A stretch of 64,000 bases of DNA, from NCBI GenBank assembly GCA_963850525.1, contig CAWKLQ010000008.1, positions 620,001 to 684,000 on the forward strand, written 5' to 3'. This document shows, piece after piece, positions 1-9,698 of the stretch (the stretch's first letter is position 1; every line of letters starts with the position of its first letter). This DNA is from JAEMQF01 sp963850525 (lineage in GTDB: Bacteria; Pseudomonadota; Gammaproteobacteria; Burkholderiales; Burkholderiaceae_C). The notes beneath the pieces are model-generated. The model ran no database searches and was not told the origin of the DNA. It saw only the letters and a list, made by a program, of their open reading frames with translations. Position numbers and translations under genes: made by a program.

Positions 1-537
1 ATCGTTTCGGTGGCGGGCGGGGCGATGCTCGTGAAAGCAAAGAACGGCAGAACGGTGCGGGTCACGCTGCCGGACAACCTCACCGTGATCAGCCTGAGCA
101 AGGGCAGCTTCACCGAAGTCGACTTCGGGGTCTACGTCGGTGCGGTGGCGTACCAGCTGCACGAGTACAGCCCGATCGTTCGCGACTCGGCGGTCTGGCT
201 GCACAAGGGCATGGAGCTGCGCATCATCGACGAGAAGCTGCGCGGCATCGCGATCGGCGAGAAGAAGTGGGATCTGACCGCCGTCTCGAAGATCGCGCAC
301 GGCTGGGTCGACGACCTCGAAGACCGGGTGCTCTCGATCAAGTGGGGCCCGAGCGACTACGACGAGACCGACGTGGAAGTACCACGCGACGTGCCCATCC
401 ACCGCATGGCGCTTGGCGATCCGAGCCTGCTCAAGCCCGGTACCCATGTTTTTGTGGGCGCGCACAAAGGCGCCGAAGGCAGGTACACCGCGGCTTTTGT
501 TTTCTGTGGCAAGGACGGCGTCGTCCCGGCGTTGTGA
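1..537 (+). CDS. Conserved exported-type hypothetical protein, 5' end cut by the window edge
   Basis: The reading frame is open from base 1, so the true start lies upstream; a GTG at 10 is an internal in-frame codon. The visible 178 residues begin inside what looks like a small beta-rich domain (VKAKNGRTVRVTLPDN) of the kind seen in periplasmic proteins beside metal-type RND systems, followed by a second charged region. There is no catalytic motif that I recognise. It lies 42 bases before an RND adaptor gene and probably belongs to that operon. The function is unknown. Confidence 0.6.
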   Translation: MVSVAGGAMLVKAKNGRTVRVTLPDNLTVISLSKGSFTEVDFGVYVGAVAYQLHEYSPIVRDSAVWLHKGMELRIIDEKLRGIAIGEKKWDLTAVSKIAHGWVDDLEDRVLSIKWGPSDYDETDVEVPRDVPIHRMALGDPSLLKPGTHVFVGAHKGAEGRYTAAFVFCGKDGVVPAL

Positions 538-579
538 CGGGTGTGTTTTGACTGTTGATCAGTGACTGGAGGCAATCGA

Positions 580-1584
580 ATGAAATCGCTAACCAAGGGT
601 TCCATGCACCGGATCGGCAAGCGCCGACTCATGGTTTACAGCTCGATCGCCTCGGCGGCAATCGCTGCGCTCGCACTGAGCTACACCGCGCCGCGGGCAG
701 CCGACGCGGCCGCCCCGGGGTCGGCCGCCAAGCCGGTCACGTTCGAAGCGCTGCCCAGTGGCGTCAAGCGCGTCACGTTGACGCCCAAGGCCGCGGAACG
801 GCTGGGCATCGCGACCGGCAAGGTCGGCGAACAGACCGTCATCCGCAGGCAGATGGTCGGTGGCCTGGTGATTGCGCCGACGGATCCGAGGGCCGCACCG
901 CAACCGGGCAGCGGCAAGGGAAGTAGCTTCGGCAGTTCGCAGCAAGCGCCGGCGCAGACCGCAGCGAACGCAACGGGAGGGAAACTGCCCAGCGTCGGGT
1001 TCGGTGGTTTTGGCGGGTTCGCCGGCGGCGCAGCCGCACTGCCCCCGTCGGCGCTGAAGACCGTCGCCGCGCCGATGGCACCCCCATCGCCCCCGCCCTC
1101 CGCGACGGGCGACGTTTGGGTGCTCATCAGCCTGTCCGCCTCGGAGTGGGAGCGCACCGTGAAAGACAAGCCGGCGCGCCTGCTGCCCCTGGGCACGCGC
1201 GCCGCGCTGCCGGGCGAGCTGCTTGCGATGCCTTCCGGGCTGCCACCCATCGAAGACCCGAAGCGCTCGATGCTCTCGGTGTACTACGTCGTTTCCGGCA
1301 AGGACCACGGGCTGGCGCTGAACACCCGCATGCGCGTCGAGCTGCCGATGATGGGAACTGAAGATAAGCAGAAGGTCGTGCCTTACAGCGCCGTCTACTA
1401 CGACGGCAAGGGCACGCCGTGGGTCTACGTCACGAGCAAGCCGCTCGTCTATGAGCGCCAGCGGATCGCGATCGAACGTGTCGCCGGCGACCTGGCCGTC
1501 CTGTCCGAGGGCCCGGCCGTGGGCACCGAAGTGGTCAACGTCGGCGCTGCAATGCTGTTCGGCACCGAGATCTTCGGCAAGTAA
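580..1584 (+). CDS. RND efflux periplasmic adaptor (membrane fusion protein)-like
   Basis: A 334-residue protein. ATG 580 is preferred over the upstream in-frame GTG 562 because CTGGAGG at 567-573 sits about 7 bases before it. It has an N-terminal hydrophobic export segment (about residues 15-35), a membrane-proximal region, a Gly/Ala/Pro-rich linker around residues 105-170, and a C-terminal part (YSAVYYDGKGTPWVYV) typical of adaptor beta-barrel domains. It lacks the long hairpin of classical adaptors, so it is a short, atypical member. It is followed 11 bases later by the pump gene, so the two are almost certainly co-transcribed. The substrate cannot be read from the sequence; heavy metals are the family expectation. 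Confidence 0.75.
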   Translation: MKSLTKGSMHRIGKRRLMVYSSIASAAIAALALSYTAPRAADAAAPGSAAKPVTFEALPSGVKRVTLTPKAAERLGIATGKVGEQTVIRRQMVGGLVIAPTDPRAAPQPGSGKGSSFGSSQQAPAQTAANATGGKLPSVGFGGFGGFAGGAAALPPSALKTVAAPMAPPSPPPSATGDVWVLISLSASEWERTVKDKPARLLPLGTRAALPGELLAMPSGLPPIEDPKRSMLSVYYVVSGKDHGLALNTRMRVELPMMGTEDKQKVVPYSAVYYDGKGTPWVYVTSKPLVYERQRIAIERVAGDLAVLSEGPAVGTEVVNVGAAMLFGTEIFGK

Positions 1585-1595
1585 GGGAGACTGTC

Positions 1596-4500
1596 ATGTT
1601 TCGCTGGATCATCGCTTCGAGTTTGAATCTGCGCTTCCTGGTGCTGGCGGCGGCTGCGGCGCTGGTCGCCTTCGGCAGCGTGCAATTGCGCAAGATGCCG
1701 GTTGACGTCTTCCCCGAATTCGCTCCGCCCGTCGTGCAGGTGCAGACCGAGGCGCTCGGCCTGTCCGCGACGGAAGTGCAGGACCTGATTTCGATGAACC
1801 TCGAAGAGCTGCTGAGCGGCGTGCCGTGGCTCAAGTCGATCCGCTCGGAATCGGTGCCCGGTCTGTCGAAGATTCTGATGACGTTCGAGCGCGGCACCGA
1901 CATCATGCGCGCGCGCCAGATGATCCAGGAGCGCCTGACGCTGGCGTACACGCTGCCCAACGTGGCGCAGCCGCCGGTCATCCTGCAACCGATGTCGGCG
2001 ACGAGCCGCTTCATGATGGTCGGCCTGTCGTCGAGCACGGTCGAACAGACTGAACTGTCGCTGCTCGCGCGCTGGACCGTCAAGCCGCGCCTGCTCGGCG
2101 TGCCGGGTGTGGCCAACGTCGCGATCTGGGGCCAGCGGCTGCGCCAGATGCACGTGCAGATCGACCCGAACCGATTGCACGACGCCAAGGTGACGCAGGA
2201 GGACATCATCGCCGCGACCGGCGACTCGCTGTGGGTGTCGCCGCTGACGTTCCTGAAGGGCTCGTCGCCGGGAACTGGCGGCTGGATCGACAACAAGAAC
2301 CAGCGTCTGGGTGTGCAGCACAACATGCCTATCAAAAAACCCGAAGACATGGCGCGCGTGGCGGTGACCGCCCCGCACCTGCTGCTCAGCGGCAAGGGCA
2401 TGGCGCTCGGTGAGGTTGCCGAGGTGTCGTTCGCGCACCCGCCGCTGATCGGCGACGCGGTCACGAAGAGCGGCAACGGCCTGCTCATCGTGATCGAGAA
2501 ATTCCCGTCGGCGAATACCCTGGAAGTGACGCGCGGTGTCGACCAGGCGCTCGCCGAACTGGGCCGCGGCCTGCCGGGTGTGCAGATCGACGCCAACATC
2601 TTCCGCCTGGCGTCCTACGTCAATCAGTCGATTTCCAACCTGAGCCTGGCGCTGCTCGCCGGTGCGGTGCTCGTGATCGGCGTGGTGGTCGTGTTCCTGC
2701 GCGGCTGGCGCAGTGCACTGATCAGCGTCGTCGCGATTCCGCTGTCGCTGCTTGCCGCCACCGTGGCGCTGTACCTGCTCGGCGAGACGCTCAACACGAT
2801 GATCCTCGCTGGTCTGGTGGTGGCGCTGGCCGTGATCATCGACGACGCTGTCATCGACGTTGAAAAACTCGCAAGGCGCCTGCGCGAGCGCAAGGCCGGC
2901 AATCTCGATCAAGCCTCGGTGCTGCGGGTCATCTACGACACGACGCTCGAGACGCGCAGCGCCGCGGTCTATGCAACCTTGATCCTGATCCTCGCCGTGG
3001 TGCCGGTGTTCGTGATGGGCGGCGTCGGCGGTGCTTTCTTCACCCCGTTGGCCACCGCCTATGTGCTCGCGGTGCTGGCGTCGATGCTCGTCGCGCTGAC
3101 CGTCACGCCGGCGCTCGGCCTGGCGCTGGCGCGTGGCATGTCGGGCACGCTTACCGAATCGGCTTTTGCCGCGCGTGCGCGCGACCGCTACGAAGCGGCT
3201 TTGAAGCGCATCGCCCAAGGGCCCACGAAGCTGGTCGCAGTCGCCGCGGTCGTCGTGCTGGCCGGTGTCGCGGTATTGCCGATGCTGGGTCAGGCACTGC
3301 TGCCCACGTTCAAAGAGCGCGACCTGCTCGTCAACTGGTCCACCGCGCCGGGCACCTCGCACACCGAAACGCACCGCATCACGACCCGCGTCAGCAACGA
3401 GCTGCGTGCGATCCCGGGTGTGCGCTCGGTGGGGGCGCATGTGGGCCGCGCGATCTCGGGCGACCAGACGGTGGGCGTCAATTCGAGCCAGATCTGGATC
3501 GGTCTGGACCCGAAAGCAGACTACGACAAGACGGTCGCCGCGATCCGCGAGACGGTCGACGGCTACCCCGGCGTGGACCACAACCTGCAGTCCTACCTGC
3601 GCGACAAGGTCAGCGAGGTCCTGACGGGAACGAGCCGCCCGATCGTCGTGCGCATCTACGGCGCCAAGCTCGACGTGCTGCGCCAAAAAGCGGAAGAGGT
3701 GAAACAGGCGCTCTCCGGCATCAAGGGCATCGTCGATCTGCACGCCGAAGGGCAGATCGAGGAGCCGACGCTCGAAGTCAACGTCGACCTCGACAAAGCC
3801 GGCAAGGCGAACGTCAAGCCCGGCGACGTGCGGCGCGCCACGGCGACGGTGTTCTCCGGCCTGGTGGTGGGTTTTCTGTTCAAGGAGCAAAAGATCTATG
3901 AAGTCGTCGTGCACGGTGCACCCGAGGCGCGCCAGAGCCTGACGAACCTGAACGACCTGTGGATCGAAAAGTCGGACCGCCAATATGCGAGGCTGGGCGA
4001 CGTGGCCTCGTTGAAGATGGTGTCCACACCGTCGGTCATCAAGCACGAGGCGATTTCGACCTACGTCGACGTCGTCGCCAACGTGGCGGGGCGCGACTTC
4101 AGCTCGGTCGCCGACGAAGTTGAAGACAAACTCGAGCAGATCAAGTTCCCGCTCGAGTACCACCCCGAACTGCTGGGCGAGTATGCAGAGAACCAGAGCG
4201 CGCAGCGCCGCATGATTGGCGCTGGCATCGCGTGCCTGATCGGCATCTTCCTGCTGCTGCAAGCGTGTTTCAGCAGCTGGCGCCAGGCGCTGGTCGGCTT
4301 CTCGGCGATTCCAGTCGCTGCCGCGGGTGGCGTGCTCGCGGTGCTGGTCAGCGGTGGCGTGCTGTCGCTCGGCTCGTTCATCGGTTTCCTCGCCGTGCTC
4401 GGCATCGCCGCGCGCAATGTGGTGCTGCTGATCAAGGGCTACCAGCGCCTCGAAGACGAGACCGGCACATTCAGCGCCGAGCTGGTGCTGCGCGGCGCAC

Positions 4501-4733
4501 GCGAGCGCCTGACGCCGCTGCTCGCGAGTTCGGCGGCCATCGTCGGCGCGTTGGTGCCGCTGGTCGCGTTCGGCCGCATTCCCGGGCTCGAGATCGTCGG
4601 GCCCACCGCCATCGTGATGATCGGCGGCGTCGTGGCGTCGAGTCTGTTCACGATGTTCATCATGCCCAGCCTGTATGCGCGCGTGCGCACCACGGCCCCA
4701 CGTCAGCCCGACCTCGGCCTGGCCGCGGCATGA
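1596..4733 (+). CDS. RND efflux permease, CusA/CzcA-like (heavy-metal efflux family)
   Basis: 1045 residues, the normal length for a tripartite inner-membrane RND pump. The first helix is followed by the family signature RKMPVDVFPEFAPP, then a first large periplasmic loop, a block of six helices (about residues 345-520), a second periplasmic loop (about 570-860) and a final helix block ending in IGFLAVLGIAARNVVLLIKG. The TM4 region reads VIIDDAVIDVEKLARR, keeping acidic residues expected for proton translocation but differing from the usual CzcA motif. The pump works with the upstream adaptor; no TolC-type outer-membrane factor lies beside it, only two porin-like barrels. The ion exported is unknown. 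Confidence 0.88.
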   Translation: MFRWIIASSLNLRFLVLAAAAALVAFGSVQLRKMPVDVFPEFAPPVVQVQTEALGLSATEVQDLISMNLEELLSGVPWLKSIRSESVPGLSKILMTFERGTDIMRARQMIQERLTLAYTLPNVAQPPVILQPMSATSRFMMVGLSSSTVEQTELSLLARWTVKPRLLGVPGVANVAIWGQRLRQMHVQIDPNRLHDAKVTQEDIIAATGDSLWVSPLTFLKGSSPGTGGWIDNKNQRLGVQHNMPIKKPEDMARVAVTAPHLLLSGKGMALGEVAEVSFAHPPLIGDAVTKSGNGLLIVIEKFPSANTLEVTRGVDQALAELGRGLPGVQIDANIFRLASYVNQSISNLSLALLAGAVLVIGVVVVFLRGWRSALISVVAIPLSLLAATVALYLLGETLNTMILAGLVVALAVIIDDAVIDVEKLARRLRERKAGNLDQASVLRVIYDTTLETRSAAVYATLILILAVVPVFVMGGVGGAFFTPLATAYVLAVLASMLVALTVTPALGLALARGMSGTLTESAFAARARDRYEAALKRIAQGPTKLVAVAAVVVLAGVAVLPMLGQALLPTFKERDLLVNWSTAPGTSHTETHRITTRVSNELRAIPGVRSVGAHVGRAISGDQTVGVNSSQIWIGLDPKADYDKTVAAIRETVDGYPGVDHNLQSYLRDKVSEVLTGTSRPIVVRIYGAKLDVLRQKAEEVKQALSGIKGIVDLHAEGQIEEPTLEVNVDLDKAGKANVKPGDVRRATATVFSGLVVGFLFKEQKIYEVVVHGAPEARQSLTNLNDLWIEKSDRQYARLGDVASLKMVSTPSVIKHEAISTYVDVVANVAGRDFSSVADEVEDKLEQIKFPLEYHPELLGEYAENQSAQRRMIGAGIACLIGIFLLLQACFSSWRQALVGFSAIPVAAAGGVLAVLVSGGVLSLGSFIGFLAVLGIAARNVVLLIKGYQRLEDETGTFSAELVLRGARERLTPLLASSAAIVGALVPLVAFGRIPGLEIVGPTAIVMIGGVVASSLFTMFIMPSLYARVRTTAPRQPDLGLAAA

Positions 4734-4745
4734 AAGGTCGAAGCG

Positions 4746-6212
4746 ATGCGGTCTGGAAGAACATGCCGCGCACTCGCCCCGGCCGTGGCGGTTGCCGCCG
4801 CGCTGGTGTGGGGCTCGGCGGGCGCGCAATTCCAGCTGCCGCAATCCGGGCCGCGCGAAGGCTCCGGTCCGGCGCGCCAGGAAGCGCAGGAACTCGCCAA
4901 GGAGCTGGACTTTCAGTATTCGGTGGGCAGCGACACCGAGTACATATATGACCGCAACCAGGACTTGCGCAACAGCAGCAAAGGCAGCGTCACGCGGCCG
5001 GCGCGCGACAACCTGCAGCTCCTCGCGCCCACCGTGTTTTTTCTCGGGACGCACAGGCCGTCCCCCTGGTTCGATCTGAACCTGGGAACCACCTTCGAGC
5101 TGCCGTTTCGGATTCACGAGGAAAACGTCACCGTGTTGCCTGACGGCACGCGCGACCCGTCGCTGCGGCGCGCGTTCACGGGCAAGATCGATGTGGTCAA
5201 CGTCGTCATCAAGAACATTCCCGATCACCCATTGGAGATCACCCTCGGGCGACGCACCTTCGAAGACCCGCGGCTGTTTCTCTACGACGTCACACTGGAC
5301 GGCGTGCACATCCGGTACCGCGGCGAGTCGTACGCGACCGAAGTCAGCGTGACGCGTGAGGATCAATGGGACTTGACGGTCTACGACAGCCTGCCCCGAA
5401 GCACGATCAAGAACTACATCCTGTACCACGAGTACCGCGGCATCGAAGATCACAAGATCGGCGCCTACGCGATCGCGCGGTTCGACTCGCTCGTGCGTTC
5501 CGAAGGTCGCTTCAAGTTGCTCGGGATTCGGGCCTATGGGCGGCCCACCGACGAATTCAACTATTGGTCGGAGGCCGGTGTGGTTCGCGGCATCGACGAA
5601 GCACGCGTGCCGCAGCCGCTGCACGGCAGCGCATTTGACGTCGGTGCAACTTACCGGTTTGCGAACGTCTTTCTGCAGCCATGTTTCACCGTCGCCACCG
5701 CCTACGGCAGCGGCGACGGCAACAGCCGCGACGGCATCAACCGCGAATACCGCCAGACCGGAATGCAATCGAACGAGACCAAGTTTTGCGGCGTGTCGCA
5801 ATTCAAGCGCTATGGCGAATTCATCGACCCCGAACTGAGCAACTTGCGGATTCGCACGCTGGGCTTCGGCTTCCGGCCCCTGCCGAACGTGTTCGTCGAC
5901 ATCGTTCATCACCAGTACACGCTGAGCCACAACGCGACGGACGTTCGCAACGGCTCCATCACTGCGCAAATGAACACCGGCCTCGCCGGCCTGCCGCAGA
6001 GCAAGAAGGTCGGGCGCGAGCTCGACATCGTCGTCGGCCTGCGTCGGCTGTTCGACACGAAATGGGCCGTCGACCTGCGCGCCGGGCTGTTCTTCCCGGG
6101 CCGCGCGTACCTCAGAAATGACGGCGGCAACAACCCCGCGAGCACGACCAACCCGCCGCGGCGCGCCGACCCCGACCGCGGCCTGCGCGTCCTTGCGGTT
6201 CTGTCGTATTGA
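4746..6212 (+). CDS. Alginate-export (AlgE)-type outer-membrane beta-barrel protein
   Basis: 488 residues with a signal peptide (cleavage near AGAQF, residue 28). The body has alternating beta-strand character and the sequence LGRRTFEDPRLFLYDVTLDG, which resembles the alginate-export barrel family. The name reflects the fold, not a substrate. It starts 12 bases after the RND pump gene and is probably co-expressed, so it may provide the outer-membrane route for that efflux unit, although it is not a TolC homologue. Confidence 0.6.
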   Translation: MRSGRTCRALAPAVAVAAALVWGSAGAQFQLPQSGPREGSGPARQEAQELAKELDFQYSVGSDTEYIYDRNQDLRNSSKGSVTRPARDNLQLLAPTVFFLGTHRPSPWFDLNLGTTFELPFRIHEENVTVLPDGTRDPSLRRAFTGKIDVVNVVIKNIPDHPLEITLGRRTFEDPRLFLYDVTLDGVHIRYRGESYATEVSVTREDQWDLTVYDSLPRSTIKNYILYHEYRGIEDHKIGAYAIARFDSLVRSEGRFKLLGIRAYGRPTDEFNYWSEAGVVRGIDEARVPQPLHGSAFDVGATYRFANVFLQPCFTVATAYGSGDGNSRDGINREYRQTGMQSNETKFCGVSQFKRYGEFIDPELSNLRIRTLGFGFRPLPNVFVDIVHHQYTLSHNATDVRNGSITAQMNTGLAGLPQSKKVGRELDIVVGLRRLFDTKWAVDLRAGLFFPGRAYLRNDGGNNPASTTNPPRRADPDRGLRVLAVLSY

Positions 6213-6246
6213 CCCCCAGGAGCAACTTCCCCACTCGGAGACCATC

Positions 6247-7101
6247 ATGACCCAAGGCATTGCGTCAAGCATCGGAACCCTCTGGCTCGCAGCGCTGCTC
6301 ACCACGGCGGCACCCATGGCCCGCGCCCAGACCCCCGACTACCTGGCCGACCGCGGCGACGGAATTCGCACCTCGCTGCTCGCCACCTACATCCGGCCGA
6401 AGGAGTTCATCTTCTACCCGTTCTACGAATACACAAAGACGTCGAACTATGAATACAAGGCGAGCGATCTGGGACTGGTGGGCGACGTCGACTATCTCGG
6501 AAAGAAGGTCGATCAGGAGTACTTGATCTTCCTGGGCTATGCGTTCAACGATTCGTGGATGTTCGAGTTCGAATCCGCGTTGCATGCCAAGGTCAAGTTC
6601 AACAAGGCCGCCAACGACCCGGTGACCGCCGTGCCCCAGGAGCTTCGCGAATCGGGCCTCGGCGACACCGAAGCCCAGTTGCGCTGGCGCTATGCGAAAG
6701 AGACTGAAACCCGGCCCGAGATCACGTTCATGTTCCAGACCGAGTTCCCCCTGCAAAGGAAAAAGAAACTGCTGGGTACCCAGGCTTGGGGATTCGGCAC
6801 CGGCGTCATCCTGACCAAGGGTTATCCGTTCGGCACGTTCAGCTTGCGTGGCCAGATCAACCACGACCGGGGCGACCGCGAAACCAAGTTCGGCGAGTAC
6901 GCGATCGATTACCTGAAGAAGATCTCACCGCAGTGGAGCATCGCGTTGACCTTGGAGGGCGAGGAGTCGGAACTGTCGGTCATCGGCGAGGCGCAGTACG
7001 CGCTGAGCAGGAATGCGACGCTCAAACTCAATCTCGGTCAGGGCCTGACCAAGAAAGATCGTCAGTTCGCGCCTGAAGTCGGCGTGCTGTTCCGCTTCTG
7101 A
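6247..7101 (+). CDS. Outer-membrane beta-barrel protein, unknown function
   Basis: 284 residues from ATG 6247. A clear signal peptide ends at ARAQ (about residue 28). The mature part has regular amphipathic strands and ends in Phe (VGVLFRF), a typical C-terminal signal for outer-membrane assembly. It looks like the 'MetA-pathway/transporter' barrel family seen next to RND systems. It is 34 bases downstream of the AlgE-like barrel gene. Confidence 0.6.
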   Translation: MTQGIASSIGTLWLAALLTTAAPMARAQTPDYLADRGDGIRTSLLATYIRPKEFIFYPFYEYTKTSNYEYKASDLGLVGDVDYLGKKVDQEYLIFLGYAFNDSWMFEFESALHAKVKFNKAANDPVTAVPQELRESGLGDTEAQLRWRYAKETETRPEITFMFQTEFPLQRKKKLLGTQAWGFGTGVILTKGYPFGTFSLRGQINHDRGDRETKFGEYAIDYLKKISPQWSIALTLEGEESELSVIGEAQYALSRNATLKLNLGQGLTKKDRQFAPEVGVLFRF

Positions 7102-7138
7102 CCGCAGCCATTCCCCACCAGCCAAGAAGAGGTGTTCC

Positions 7139-7849
7139 ATGACGATTTCGACAACTGCAAGGATCTGGAGCGCGGCCGCGATCGCGGTCGCTGCAGGCGC
7201 ACTGTTCTCCGTCGCAGCGCAGGAAAAGGGCCCAACGTGGCAGACGGAGTTTCCGGCGCTTTCGAACTGCAAGTTGCAGACGACCGGCAGGAACCCCTAC
7301 TTCATTCTCGAGCCGGGTCATCAGCTCGTGCTCGAGGGCGGTGGAACAAAGCTCGAAATCACGGTGCTCGATCAGACCAGGAAGATCGACGGTGTCCAGA
7401 CCCGCGTTGTCGAGGAACGCGAATGGAAGAAGGGGCAACTCTACGAAGTGGCGAGAAACTACTTTGCGATTTGCGAGGACACGAAAGACGTCTTCTACTT
7501 CGGTGAAGACGTCGACTTCTACGAAAACGGCAAGGTCGTGAAACACGACGGGACCTGGCACGCCGGCGTGAACGGCAACAAGGCCGGTCTCATGATGCCG
7601 GGGACGCCCAAACTGCAGATGCGCTTCTACCAGGAACTCGCGCCGGCCATCGCGATGGACCGGGCGGAAATCGTCAGCCTCAGCGAAACCTGCAAGACGC
7701 CTGCCGGTACCTTTACCGCTTGCATGAAAGTCAAGGAGGGCTCGTCGATCGATCTCCTGGCCACGGAGTACAAGTACCACGCGCCGGGCGTTGGCCTGGT
7801 CGCCGACGAAGACTTGCGCCTGATCAGGTACGGGCCGGCAAAGAAATGA
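7139..7849 (+). CDS. Conserved exported hypothetical protein
   Basis: 236 residues with an N-terminal signal peptide (cleavage near VAAQE, residue 29). GAGGTG upstream of ATG 7139 is a good ribosome site. The segment VFYFGEDVDFYENGKVVKHDG and two cysteines in the second half (ETCKTPAGTFTACMKVKE, a probable disulfide) suggest a compact periplasmic beta-rich domain. I cannot assign a function. It is the last gene of the RND/outer-membrane block. Confidence 0.6.
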   Translation: MTISTTARIWSAAAIAVAAGALFSVAAQEKGPTWQTEFPALSNCKLQTTGRNPYFILEPGHQLVLEGGGTKLEITVLDQTRKIDGVQTRVVEEREWKKGQLYEVARNYFAICEDTKDVFYFGEDVDFYENGKVVKHDGTWHAGVNGNKAGLMMPGTPKLQMRFYQELAPAIAMDRAEIVSLSETCKTPAGTFTACMKVKEGSSIDLLATEYKYHAPGVGLVADEDLRLIRYGPAKK

Positions 7850-7879
7850 GCACCTGCGGCGCCTTGCGAGTCACACGCC

Positions 7880-8929
7880 GTGGGACACACCGATATCGCG
7901 CTCTCTCTGGCACAAGCCGAAGCGGATGCGGCGAGCCGGTTTCGCGCGCGCGACTTGCAGCAAGCGCGTCTGTCGGTGGTGATGCCGGCGTTCAACGAAG
8001 CGCAGAACGTCGCCGAAACGATTGCCGCGCTGGTGCCACTGCTCGGCGGGCGCGTCGGCTCGTTCGAGATTCTCGTCGTCGACGACGGCAGCACCGACGC
8101 CACGCCGCAGGCCGTGGTCAACGTGCCGCCGGCCTGGCCGGTGTGCCTGGTGCAACTGTCGCGCAACTTCGGCAAGGAGGCCGCCATCACGGCCGGCCTG
8201 GAACACGCGCGCGGCGACATCGTCTTGTGCATCGACGCCGACGGCCAGCACCCCCTGGCGACGATCGACCGCATGTTGCGCCTGTGGGAGCAAGGCAACG
8301 ACATGGTCTATGCCGTGCGCCATGATCGAGGCGCCGACTCGCGCTTCAAACGCTGGGGTGCGCGCTGGTTCTACCGCGCGCTGGGCGTGGGCAGCCCGAT
8401 CGAGATTCCGCCCGACGCCGGGGACTTCCGCGTCATGGACCGCAGCGTCGTCGATGCCATCCGCGCGCTGCCGGAACACAACCGCTTCATGAAGGGCTTG
8501 TACGCCTGGGTCGGCTTCAAATCGGTGGGCGTGCCCTACATCCCGGCGCCGCGCGCCAATGGGGCGAGCCACTACTCGAAAGCCAAGTTGCTGGGCCTGG
8601 CGTGGTCGGGTCTGACCGGCTTCTCGGCATTGCCGCTGCGCGCGGCCAGCGTCGTGGGCGTGCTTCTGGCCCTGCCCGCCTTCGCTTATGGCGTCTGGGT
8701 GATCGTCGAGAAACTCGCCTTTGACGGCGCGGTTCCCGGCTGGCCGACGATCGTCGCGAGCATCATGTTCTTCTCCGGCGTGCAGCTCGTGTTCGTCGGC
8801 GTTCTCGGCGAATACCTGGCGCGAGTCTTCGACGAAGTGAAGCGCCGCCCGAACTACATCGTTGCCCGCGTGGTGCGGCGCACGCCGCGGGAAATGGCGA
8901 ACGATGAAGCGCTGCATCGTCGCGGCTGA
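7880..8929 (+). CDS. GT2 family polyisoprenyl-phosphate glycosyltransferase (ArnC/FlmF2/LgmA-like)
   Basis: 349 residues from GTG 7880. The catalytic GT-A domain begins at LSVVMPAFNEAQNV, with nucleotide-binding ILVVDDGSTDAT and DxD-type CIDADGQHP. Two hydrophobic segments near the C-terminus (about residues 240-310) anchor it in the inner membrane, as in DPM1/ArnC enzymes that charge undecaprenyl phosphate with a sugar. It overlaps a YdjC-type deacetylase, which in turn overlaps an ArnT-like transferase. By analogy with Francisella FlmF2-NaxD-FlmK and Bordetella Lgm, I infer loading of an N-acetylated amino sugar for lipid A decoration. Confidence 0.8.
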   Translation: MGHTDIALSLAQAEADAASRFRARDLQQARLSVVMPAFNEAQNVAETIAALVPLLGGRVGSFEILVVDDGSTDATPQAVVNVPPAWPVCLVQLSRNFGKEAAITAGLEHARGDIVLCIDADGQHPLATIDRMLRLWEQGNDMVYAVRHDRGADSRFKRWGARWFYRALGVGSPIEIPPDAGDFRVMDRSVVDAIRALPEHNRFMKGLYAWVGFKSVGVPYIPAPRANGASHYSKAKLLGLAWSGLTGFSALPLRAASVVGVLLALPAFAYGVWVIVEKLAFDGAVPGWPTIVASIMFFSGVQLVFVGVLGEYLARVFDEVKRRPNYIVARVVRRTPREMANDEALHRRG

Positions 8930-9698
8930 CGACTACGCCTGCAACGCCGCGATCGACGACGCGATCCTGGCGTTGATCGACGCCGGGGTGGTCACGGCGA
9001 CGTCGTGCCTCGTCACTTCGCCGCGTTGGGCGGAATCGGCGCAGCGGCTCAGCCCTGCGCTGCGCGCCAAGGCCGACGTCGGCGTGCACGTCGACCTGAC
9101 CGAGTTCGAACGCCTGTGCCCCAACCATGCGCTGCTCGCCGCCGCGTGTTACGCCCACGCCATCGATTCCCGCAAGGTTCGCGCCCTGTTGCAGACCCAG
9201 TTGCAGCGCTTCGAAGACGCGTTGGGCGCCGCGCCGGACTACGTCGATGGGCACCGCCATGTGCACCAGCTCCCCGTTATCCGCGACGTGTTGCTTGAAT
9301 TGCTCGTCGAGCGCTACCCGAACCGGCTGCCCTGGGTGCGGATCAGCCGGGCGCGCGCCGACGCAGGCTGGAAGGGCTGGTGGGTCACGCGCCTGGGCAG
9401 CCAGGGCCTGGCGCAGGCGTGCGCAGCCGCCAATGTGGCAACGAATTCGCATCTGATCGGTCTCTACGACTTCACGGGCGACTGCGCCGCCTACCGGGCG
9501 CGCGCCAGCGCGTGGCTTGCCGGCGCCGCCGACCGCGACGCGCTGATGTGCCACCCGGCATCGCGCGTCGACGCGACGGACCGCATTGCGCCCGCACGCG
9601 TCGTCGAATTCCAGGCGCTGTCCAGCAGCTGGTGGGCGGGCTGCCTGGCGATGCACGGGGTCACGCCGAGCCGAGGCAGCCAATGCGTGGCACCCTGA
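8904..9698 (+). CDS. ChbG/HpnK (YdjC) family carbohydrate deacetylase, NaxD-like
   Basis: 264 residues from ATG 8904, which overlaps the upstream glycosyltransferase by 26 bases (translational coupling). Family signatures are the early metal-binding IVAADDYACN, GVHVDLTEF and DGHRHVHQLP, supplying the Asp and His ligands of the divalent metal. The family removes acetyl groups from amino sugars. Between a GT2 and an ArnT-like enzyme the natural role is to deacetylate a lipid-linked amino sugar (NaxD role); this part is inference from gene order. Confidence 0.75.
   Translation: MKRCIVAADDYACNAAIDDAILALIDAGVVTATSCLVTSPRWAESAQRLSPALRAKADVGVHVDLTEFERLCPNHALLAAACYAHAIDSRKVRALLQTQLQRFEDALGAAPDYVDGHRHVHQLPVIRDVLLELLVERYPNRLPWVRISRARADAGWKGWWVTRLGSQGLAQACAAANVATNSHLIGLYDFTGDCAAYRARASAWLAGAADRDALMCHPASRVDATDRIAPARVVEFQALSSSWWAGCLAMHGVTPSRGSQCVAP

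Noticed and set aside
562..580. GTG 562 as start of the adaptor gene
   Set aside because: It overlaps the ribosome site of ATG 580 and has no site of its own.
1449..6317. Very long antisense open frame on the minus strand (about 1600 codons)
   Set aside because: It mirrors the RND adaptor, pump and barrel genes; its composition (Arg, Gln, Asp, His, Ala repeats) is what antisense of G+C-rich coding DNA gives, and no domain is recognisable.
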